Origin: Dehalococcoidia bacterium
GTDB lineage: Bacteria; Chloroflexota; Dehalococcoidia; GIF9; AB-539-J10
Length of the DNA: 23,593 bases
Assembly (NCBI GenBank): GCA_004377135.1
Contig: SOHS01000155.1
Coordinates: 1 to 23,593 of the forward strand
Reading direction: 5' to 3'
Shown: positions 8,095 to 13,846 of the stretch, piece after piece
Layout: every line of letters starts with the position of its first letter
Numbering within the stretch: position 1 is the first letter of the stretch
Notes under the pieces: model-generated
Seen by the model: the letters and a program-made list of their open reading frames with translations, nothing else
Databases searched by the model: none
Told to the model about the DNA's origin: nothing
Program-made: the position numbers and the translations under genes

Positions 8095-8313
8095 TTAACT
8101 CCCCCGACTTATCGCGATAACGTGGTTGGTTTTCGTTCTAATGGTATCCAATTGAGCTGCGGTAAATAGTCTCCAACCCCGCCAGTCCCGGTATTCAACG
8201 TCGGAAAATACCCCTTCTTTCAGCCATCTAAAAAGGGTGTTTCTACTGATTCCAACAATCCGGCAAACCTCGGCTGTTCTGTAATAGGTATGGTCATTAA
8301 TAACAACAGGCAT
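8095..8313 (-). CDS. Small helix-turn-helix DNA-binding protein (excisionase/MerR-like)
   Basis: This 72-residue protein is essentially one winged helix-turn-helix. YRTAEVCRIVGISRNTLFRWLKEG at about residues 10-34 is the helix-turn-helix, and DWRGWRLFT at 43-51 reads as the wing of MerR-N/excisionase-type domains. There is no effector or dimerisation region. The ATG is preceded by GAGAGGAAG at good spacing. It is the first gene of the operon: the kinase gene begins 12 bases after its stop. Three phased TATACYA repeats lie just upstream and are plausible binding sites, so autoregulation is likely but inferred. It could be a transcription factor for targets elsewhere rather than a recombination directionality factor, since no integrase is present. 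Confidence 0.85.
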   Translation of the reverse strand: MPVVINDHTYYRTAEVCRIVGISRNTLFRWLKEGVFSDVEYRDWRGWRLFTAAQLDTIRTKTNHVIAISRGS

Positions 8314-8650
8314 ATCTTCCTCTCATAAAACTACTCAGCTATACCAGACTATACTATTAATATACTATGGCTCATGTTACTGGAAAGCGTCAATCACCCA
8401 TTTGTACCTATGATTCTGTTACTTTAGTCCTGGCTTGTTCAGTGACTCCTGTCGGGCGGATACCTGATACAAAGTACTGGCAATGTTTCTACAATCTTCC
8501 GTTCCGATTAGCCACCAGTGGAGTGAGGTCGCCACATTTATCATCCTCGAATTGTAGTGGTACGCGGGAGGTGATGAGTCGATTTCTCAAATCAGGAGAA
8601 TAAGGAGGTGGCTTCAAGTGGAACCAACCCTTGATGAACGACTGGCCCGA
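8314..8650. other. 337-base gap with no convincing gene
   Basis: This stretch lies downstream of uvrB and upstream of the helix-turn-helix operon. The left end holds the phased repeats. A plus-strand open frame at 8367-8603 has no recognisable protein and looks spurious. A minus-strand frame at about 8408-8548 reads protein-like (containing SGIRPTGVTEQARTKVTES) but holds a stop, so it may be a decayed fragment. A weak hairpin pairs 8541-8548 with 8568-8577. Near the right end AAGGAGGT at 8602-8609 precedes a 17-codon GTG frame at 8618-8671 that overlaps the uvrB end; it may be a relic gene start. No clear terminator for uvrB was seen. Confidence 0.45.
8340..8368. promoter_or_regulatory. Three phased TATACYA direct repeats upstream of the HTH-kinase operon
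   Basis: TATACCA at 8340-8346, TATACTA at 8350-8356 and TATACTA at 8361-8367 are spaced 10 and 11 bases apart, about one helical turn. All three therefore face the same side of the DNA. They lie 27-54 bases upstream of the start of the small helix-turn-helix gene, where a promoter would be. This suits cooperative binding by a small protein with a single binding domain. Part of the similarity may come from AT-rich promoter sequence. Confidence 0.5.
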
Positions 8651-10642
8651 TTATCGCTTCACGATGGGTGAAACTAGTTCTTCATCTTTTCTTAATTCGC
8701 TGATGCGGTCGCGAATCATAGCAGCTTTTTCAAACTCCAGATTCTTGGCTGCTGCTTTCATTTGAGATTCCAGTTGCTTGATGAGCTGACTTATTTCCTC
8801 CTTAGAAATAGGTGTAACCGCATAAGGAGCCCTTGTTTCGGCTACCGCTTGAATTCTCACAGTTATATCCTTAATTGCCTTTCGGATTCCCTGGGGAGTT
8901 ATGCCGTGCTCCTTGTTGTAAGCTTCCTGAACCTGACGGCGGCGACCGGTTTCCTCTATAGCCTTCTGCATGGATTGGGTAATACTGTCAGCGTACATTA
9001 TGACATGAGCATTGATGTGTCTGGCAGCACGCCCCATAGTCTGAATGAGCGCTTCCTCCGACCTCAGATAGCCTTCCTTATCAGCATCGAGTATGGCCAC
9101 CAGGCTCACCTCAGGTAAGTCCAACCCTTCGCGAAGGAGATTAATACCCACTACCACATCATAGACGCCAAGGCGGAGGTCATGGAGAATCTCCACTCGC
9201 TCTAAAGTCTCTATCTCTGAATGCAAGTAATGAGTCTTAATCTCCATTTCCCTCAAGTAGTCGCTTAATTCCTCTGCCATTCGCTTGGTCAAGGTAGTTA
9301 CCAAACAACGCTCCCCCTTGGCTACCCTGTTATTTATTTGATAAATGAGGTCATCGATTTGCCCCTTGACTGGCTTAACCTCCACAGTAGGCTCCAGCAA
9401 ACCAGTGGGGCGGACTAATTGCTCCACTACTTGCTGGCTATGCTCATATTCATAGAGTTTGGGTGTAGCAGAGACGTAAATAACCTGGTTTATGTGCTTT
9501 TCGAACTCTTTAAAATTCAGCGGTCGGTTATCCAAGGCAGAGGGAAGGCGAAAGCCATAATCGACCAATGTCTGCTTTCGAGAAATATCACCATGATACA
9601 TGCCTCTGATCTGCGGCAGGGTCATATGTGATTCATCGATGAAAAGCAGGAATTCATCGGGAAAATAATCCAGCAAAGTCCAGGGCGTGCTTCCCGGTGC
9701 CCGCCGCTGAAGATGCCGGGAGTAATTTTCCACCCCGGTGCAGTACCCCACCTCTTGAAGCATTTCGATATCGTAATTGGTCCGGGCCTCGAGCCTCTGG
9801 GTCTCCAGTAGCTTTCCCTGGCTCCGTAACTCCTTTAATCGTTCCTCTAGTTCGATTTTGATATCCTCAATTGCCGCCATCAGCTTATCGTGAGAGGTAA
9901 CAAAGTGCTTGGCCGGGTAGATATCCACCTGGTCACGATGGGCCAGTAGTTCACCAGTCAGAGGTTCTACCTCCACAATGCGCTCAATCTCATTCCCCCA
10001 GAATTCGATTCTTAGAGCCGTTTCCTCGTAAGCCGGCTGAATCTCTAGTGTGTCTCCTCGGATACGAAATCTGCCTCTGGTGAAATCATAGTCGTTTCTT
10101 TCGTATTGCATATCCACCAGATGGCGAACCAGTTTGTCTCGCTTGTAGCGTTTGTTTCTTTCGATAGTAAGGACAAAGCTCCTGTATTCCTCAGGTGCAC
10201 CCAGGCCATAAATACAGGAGACCGAAGCTATAATAACTACATCTCGGCGGGTGAAGAGAGATCTGGTAGCAGCGTGCCGTAGTTTGTCAATCTCTTCATT
10301 TATATCAGTCTCTTTCTCAATATAGAGGTCGGTACTGGGGACATAGGCCTCTGGCTGATAATAGTCATAGTAGCTTACAAAATACTCCACAGCATTTACG
10401 GGAAGGAATTCCTTAAACTCGGTTGCTAGCTGAGCGGCCAAAGTTTTGTTGTGACAAATAACCAAGGTTGGCCTCTGTATTCTCTCGATGACGTTAGCCA
10501 TGGTGAAGGTTTTGCCGCTGCCGGTAACCCCGAGCAAAGTCTGCTCCCGGTAACCTCTCTTTAGCCCTTCAACCAGCTTGTCCATTGCCTGGGGCTGGTC
10601 GCCGGTAAGACCAAAATCAGAAACTATTTTAAACTGCGACAT
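8651..10642 (-). CDS. uvrB: Excinuclease ABC subunit B
   Basis: UvrB is the helicase-like damage-verification subunit of the UvrABC nucleotide-excision repair complex. The protein has Walker A GVTGSGKT near residue 40, the beta-hairpin region YYDYYQPEAYVP, conserved helicase motifs such as FIDESHMTL and GINLLREGLDLPEV, and a C-terminal UVR motif that binds UvrC (LEKQMK-like helix near the end). At about 663 residues it is full length. The frame opens at an ATG at 10651, but that codon abuts the GGTGA ribosome site; the ATG at 10642 has the same site at a 9-base spacing and gives MSQFKIVSDF, the usual family start, so I chose it. It is transcribed alone, divergent from the small coiled-coil gene and gltX. 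Confidence 0.97.
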   Translation of the reverse strand: MSQFKIVSDFGLTGDQPQAMDKLVEGLKRGYREQTLLGVTGSGKTFTMANVIERIQRPTLVICHNKTLAAQLATEFKEFLPVNAVEYFVSYYDYYQPEAYVPSTDLYIEKETDINEEIDKLRHAATRSLFTRRDVVIIASVSCIYGLGAPEEYRSFVLTIERNKRYKRDKLVRHLVDMQYERNDYDFTRGRFRIRGDTLEIQPAYEETALRIEFWGNEIERIVEVEPLTGELLAHRDQVDIYPAKHFVTSHDKLMAAIEDIKIELEERLKELRSQGKLLETQRLEARTNYDIEMLQEVGYCTGVENYSRHLQRRAPGSTPWTLLDYFPDEFLLFIDESHMTLPQIRGMYHGDISRKQTLVDYGFRLPSALDNRPLNFKEFEKHINQVIYVSATPKLYEYEHSQQVVEQLVRPTGLLEPTVEVKPVKGQIDDLIYQINNRVAKGERCLVTTLTKRMAEELSDYLREMEIKTHYLHSEIETLERVEILHDLRLGVYDVVVGINLLREGLDLPEVSLVAILDADKEGYLRSEEALIQTMGRAARHINAHVIMYADSITQSMQKAIEETGRRRQVQEAYNKEHGITPQGIRKAIKDITVRIQAVAETRAPYAVTPISKEEISQLIKQLESQMKAAAKNLEFEKAAMIRDRISELRKDEELVSPIVKR

Positions 10643-10762
10643 CAGGGTCATTCACCACAATAATAAACAAGCGACAATCCTTAATATATAAGAAACAATT
10701 AAATTTTGCATAATCAGGTGCAAGAGCAGCACCATTTACAGTTGCCGTGTCAAATCAAGGTC

Positions 10763-10791
10763 TTGTTTGGGACATCGAGTCATGTTAGAAT
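10763..10791 (+). promoter_or_regulatory. Sigma-70-type promoter of the coiled-coil gene and gltX
   Basis: A -35 element TTGTTT at 10763-10768 and a -10 element TAGAAT at 10786-10791 are separated by exactly 17 bases. A TG one base before the -10 gives an extended -10. Transcription should begin near 10798, about 30 bases before the start of the 86-codon gene, and run on into gltX. Confidence 0.65.
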
Positions 10792-10828
10792 TTTGATATC
10801 CTGATATAAAAGAAAGGAAATTGTCGAC

Positions 10829-11089
10829 ATGAAGTCCTATGAGGAACTCGCTAAAGAGCAAGCAGATAGAGAAAGCACTCTCCTATCCAAGTTAATGGGA
10901 GAGGCTGGGATAGAAGAATTAGCTGATTTTGAGGCCGGGCTAAGTGGGCGTCAAAGCGAAATCTTGTTCAAGATAACCACGGAGATGGAAGATACTGAAA
11001 ATGCCTTGAACCAGGTTGAGCAGCTTGCTCAGAGACTCAGGAAACATCTGGAGCGGTTGAAAAAGCTACATCAAACTCTCTCGAAGTAA
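10829..11089 (+). CDS. Small coiled-coil protein of unknown function
   Basis: This is an 86-residue, highly charged, probably all-helical soluble protein. The C-terminal half, about residues 45-86, has heptad-like leucine spacing (ALNQVEQLAQRLRKHLERLKKLHQTL) typical of a coiled coil. It has no cysteine, signal peptide or known motif. The ATG follows AAAGGAAA at a good distance, and an extended -10 promoter lies just upstream, so expression is well supported. It sits 26 bases before gltX and is probably its operon partner. I do not recognise the family; a role in translation or stress is only a guess from position. Confidence 0.75.
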   Translation: MKSYEELAKEQADRESTLLSKLMGEAGIEELADFEAGLSGRQSEILFKITTEMEDTENALNQVEQLAQRLRKHLERLKKLHQTLSK

Positions 11090-11115
11090 GGTTAAGTCAC
11101 ATAAAATATAGCGCA

Positions 11116-12579
11116 ATGCGGTCTGAGTCGGAAAAATCGGTTAGACTTCGTTTTGCACCCAGTCCCACAGGGTATCCACATTTAGGCAACATCAGGACTG
11201 CTCTATTCAACTGGCTTTTTGCTCGCCATCACGGCGGCAAGTTTATCTTACGAATTGAAGATACTGACATTGCCCGTAAAGTAGAAGGCGCGGTGGAGGT
11301 AATACTAGATAGCTTGCAGTGGCTGGGACTAAACTGGGATGAAGGGCCTTATTTCCAATCACAACGATTGCCCATTTACCATGGAATTGTCCATAAATTG
11401 CTTGAAGAGGATCATGCATATTTATGCTACTGCTCTCCAGAGCGATTAGAGACGATGCGCCAGGAACAGGCAAAACGTAAGCAGCCGCCGAAATATGATC
11501 GCCATTGTCGAGATTTAACACAACATGAAAGAAATCGGTTAGAGGCAACAGGTATTACTCCCGTGATTCGCTTTAAAACACCTCTTGAAGGCGAAACCAT
11601 TTTCTACGACTTAATTCATGGCCCGGTAACTTTCAAGCACGATGTCCTAGATGATTTTGTCTTGTTTAAGTCTGACGGTTATCCTACATATCATTTAGCC
11701 AGTGTAGTAGATGACCATTTAATGGCTATCTCACATGTCCTCAGGGCTGATGAGTGGCTCTCCAGCACTCCCCGCCATGTTTTGCTTTACCAAGCTCTAA
11801 ACTGGCAAGCTCCGCAATTTGCTCATTTACCCATGATTCTGGGACCTGACCGTGCCAAACTGTCCAAAAGACACGGTGCTACTACTATCACCGAGTATCA
11901 AAAGCAGGGATACCTCCCAGATGCAATGGTCAATTTCCTGGTGCTTTTGGGCTGGTCGCTTGATGATCGAACTGAGTTATTATCCCAGGAAGAATTGATA
12001 AAGCACTTCTCTCTGGAAAGGGTGGGCAAAACAGCGGCTATCTTTAATAAAGATAAGCTGGAATGGATGAACGGGGTTTATTTGCGTAAACTAAGCCTGG
12101 AGGAATTTGTCCAGCACGCCATGCCATTTTTAGATAGAGATTTGCCAAAGTCGGTAGAACGCCCATTGGATAGCAATTACGTCAGCCGGGTTTTATCTCT
12201 CATTCAAGAACGAGCTAAAACTCTGGCTGAAGTTCCTCAACTTGCTAGTTTTTTCTTCCTCGACGAGCTGCAATATGATACAGACTTGCTTTTAAGTAAA
12301 GAACTGGATGCTAAATCTGCTACTCAGGCTATCACGACTGCTTTGCAAAAACTAGAAGAGGTAACCACCTGGGATACCACTACGCTCGAGGGTATCCTGC
12401 GCCCCCTGGCCGCAGAGTTAAACTTAGGTACGGGGAAATTCTTTGGTTTGTTAAGGGTAGCTGCTACAGGGCGAGTTGCGGCACCACCATTGTTTCAGAC
12501 CATGGCAGTATTGGGAAAAGATAAATGCCTGAAGCGATTCGATACGGCATTGCAGCGGCTATCCACTTATTTAAACTAG
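11116..12579 (+). CDS. gltX: Glutamyl-tRNA synthetase
   Basis: This class I aminoacyl-tRNA synthetase attaches glutamate to tRNA-Glu, and in many bacteria also to tRNA-Gln before amidation. The 487-residue length is normal. The HIGH-type signature appears as PHLGN at residues 21-25, followed by RTALFNWLFARHHGG and RIEDTD. The KMSKS loop appears as KLSKR at 248-252. The C-terminal anticodon-binding region is complete. No GlnRS or GatCAB gene lies in the window, so discriminating versus non-discriminating type cannot be decided. The start ATG has no good Shine-Dalgarno sequence, the only AAGG being more than 20 bases away, so translation may be coupled to the upstream coiled-coil gene. Confidence 0.97.
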   Translation: MRSESEKSVRLRFAPSPTGYPHLGNIRTALFNWLFARHHGGKFILRIEDTDIARKVEGAVEVILDSLQWLGLNWDEGPYFQSQRLPIYHGIVHKLLEEDHAYLCYCSPERLETMRQEQAKRKQPPKYDRHCRDLTQHERNRLEATGITPVIRFKTPLEGETIFYDLIHGPVTFKHDVLDDFVLFKSDGYPTYHLASVVDDHLMAISHVLRADEWLSSTPRHVLLYQALNWQAPQFAHLPMILGPDRAKLSKRHGATTITEYQKQGYLPDAMVNFLVLLGWSLDDRTELLSQEELIKHFSLERVGKTAAIFNKDKLEWMNGVYLRKLSLEEFVQHAMPFLDRDLPKSVERPLDSNYVSRVLSLIQERAKTLAEVPQLASFFFLDELQYDTDLLLSKELDAKSATQAITTALQKLEEVTTWDTTTLEGILRPLAAELNLGTGKFFGLLRVAATGRVAAPPLFQTMAVLGKDKCLKRFDTALQRLSTYLN

Positions 12580-12686
12580 AATGCCACATGTAATTTAATA
12601 TCAGAACTCTAAATATTTTTTGGATCTTTCTAGCTTGCTAAAATGGTTGAATTTTTACAATCTTTGCTTTGGAAGCCCAAAAGGTA

Positions 12687-12716
12687 TTGACAAAGCTTTG
12701 TTCTTATAGTAACAAT
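12687..12716 (+). promoter_or_regulatory. Probable promoter of the zinc-ribbon gene
   Basis: A perfect TTGACA at 12687-12692 is followed after 18 bases by AACAAT (four of six matches to TATAAT) at 12711-12716. The predicted start of transcription near 12723 is about 25 bases before the ATG. Other -10 choices, such as TATAGT at a shorter spacing, are less likely. Confidence 0.45.
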
Positions 12717-12747
12717 ATAGGTGTAGTAAAATTAAAAGGAGGGCATG

Positions 12748-12891
12748 ATGGCAACAGCTTATTGTATGAAGTGCAGGAGAAAGGTAGAGATAAGAAACCC
12801 GAGGCGTATTATGCTCAAGAACCGCAGACCAGCAACCCAGGGTGTTTGCCCTAGCTGCAACACAAAGGTATTCAGAATAGAGAAAGCCTAA
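12748..12891 (+). CDS. DUF5679-like zinc-ribbon protein, 47 residues
   Basis: This very short gene encodes MATAYCMKCRRK and onward to VFRIEKA. Two CxxC pairs (C6-C9 and C34-C37) form a minimal zinc ribbon, with a conserved-looking RPATQGVCPSC stretch before the second pair. Length and pattern fit DUF5679-type proteins known from Dehalococcoidia and related groups; the function is unknown, with RNA or ribosome association possible. AGGAGG lies 5 bases before the ATG at 12748; a preceding in-frame ATG at 12745 is too close to that site. The two pairs and the ideal ribosome site make it a real gene despite its size. A larger overlapping frame at 12669-12854 is spurious. Confidence 0.88.
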   Translation: MATAYCMKCRRKVEIRNPRRIMLKNRRPATQGVCPSCNTKVFRIEKA

Positions 12892-12924
12892 ATTTTTACG
12901 GCGGTCATTGAGTGTTGAGAGGGG

Positions 12925-12961
12925 TCACGCATCGATAGCGTTGCTATTTGTGTTTGCGTGA
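12925..12961. other. Nested inverted repeat between convergent genes
   Basis: A perfect outer pair TCACGCA (12925-12931) and TGCGTGA (12955-12961) encloses a perfect inner pair ATAGC (12935-12939) and GCTAT (12943-12947) with a GTT loop. It lies 34 bases after the zinc-ribbon gene and about 80 bases after the 3' end of the convergent VLRF1-like gene. Neither strand has a clear U-tract next to it, so it is not a standard intrinsic terminator, though it could slow polymerase or protect 3' ends. Confidence 0.45.
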
Positions 12962-13038
12962 AATCCAAAAGCGAGTGAGCTTGAATCTTTAGGGGATATT
13001 TATTTCCCGGGTATCTTAGTATCTTTTTGGGAATAGTC

Positions 13039-13791
13039 TTAAAAAGTAAAGACTAGAGAGTTGGTTATCTCTCTAAGACTGTGGTTCAAGGCTTCCTTGT
13101 CTGCATATCTTAGATTCAAAACTCTCTGGGAAATTTTCTGGGCTTCTCGCTGAAAATATTTACATTCTCTTATTAAAGGTGCGCGGATTAACCTGTTCCC
13201 TCTCAAAAATATATAATCCAGCGTGCAATACTCAACTTCCTTCTCTATTCTATTGCTTACCTTTCTCAAAAAATTCCTTTTCCGTTCTTCAGTCCTGCGG
13301 GCAAATCTTTTTTCACTTCTCCCCCCTTTCCTATGCTCCTTATGTATATACCCTGTGCCCGTTTTCGATTTTACGAGATTATCACGATTGAAAACTCCTA
13401 TAGAGTATATCCCCCATGTTACCACCACCACGCCTATAATATATTCTCGCTCCAGGGTTTCTATTAGGGGGGAAGCATCAAACTCATCTAGTGAAATTTT
13501 ATCTTGAGTAATAGGAAATGGCGGCAACACTATATATTTATTGCCGGTTTTTTGCCAATATATGGCTGCACCCGTATTGTATTTTTCAACTGCTTGAGCT
13601 ACAGCTTTGATGTTGACTGATTCCTTAATTTCGCGGACATACGTATTGTATTGAGGCCAAAATGATAGTCCATTCATACAATGGGGAAAAGAACAAGGGT
13701 TTATATACAGACTTATATAGTCTCCAGGGCTGCTTTCGAGTCTGGACAAAAGTTCATACAACCGAGTTTTGCTAAGGATTTCCTTTTCCAT
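13039..13791 (-). CDS. VLRF1/eRF1-like peptidyl-tRNA hydrolase homologue
   Basis: This protein of about 250 residues carries an eRF1-domain-2-like region near the middle. With residues counted from the upstream TTG, GTGYIHKEHRKGG at 150-162 is followed by RSEKRFARRTEE. This is the signature region of Vms1-like release factors and their bacterial baeRF/VLRF1 relatives, where a loop equivalent to the GGQ loop of release factors reaches the ribosomal peptidyl-transferase centre. In this protein the loop is KGGRS, without the usual glutamine directly after the glycines. Such proteins cleave peptidyl-tRNA on stalled ribosomes; activity here is inferred. The frame extends to a TTG at 13806, but the ATG at 13791 seems the better start. 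It is divergent from leuS. Confidence 0.72.
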   Translation of the reverse strand: MEKEILSKTRLYELLSRLESSPGDYISLYINPCSFPHCMNGLSFWPQYNTYVREIKESVNIKAVAQAVEKYNTGAAIYWQKTGNKYIVLPPFPITQDKISLDEFDASPLIETLEREYIIGVVVVTWGIYSIGVFNRDNLVKSKTGTGYIHKEHRKGGRSEKRFARRTEERKRNFLRKVSNRIEKEVEYCTLDYIFLRGNRLIRAPLIRECKYFQREAQKISQRVLNLRYADKEALNHSLREITNSLVFTF

Positions 13792-13846
13792 ATGGATCTT
13801 CAGCAATAAAGAAAGGCTTTTAATTAACTCTGACTTAGGTTAAACT

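Noticed and set aside
8551..8570. T-box-like TGGTACGCGG segment
   Set aside because: One conserved C is missing, no specifier stem is seen, and no synthetase or amino-acid gene follows on that strand.
12669..12854. 61-residue plus-strand frame overlapping the zinc-ribbon gene
   Set aside because: The 47-codon frame has the ribosome site and the paired CxxC motifs; this one has neither.
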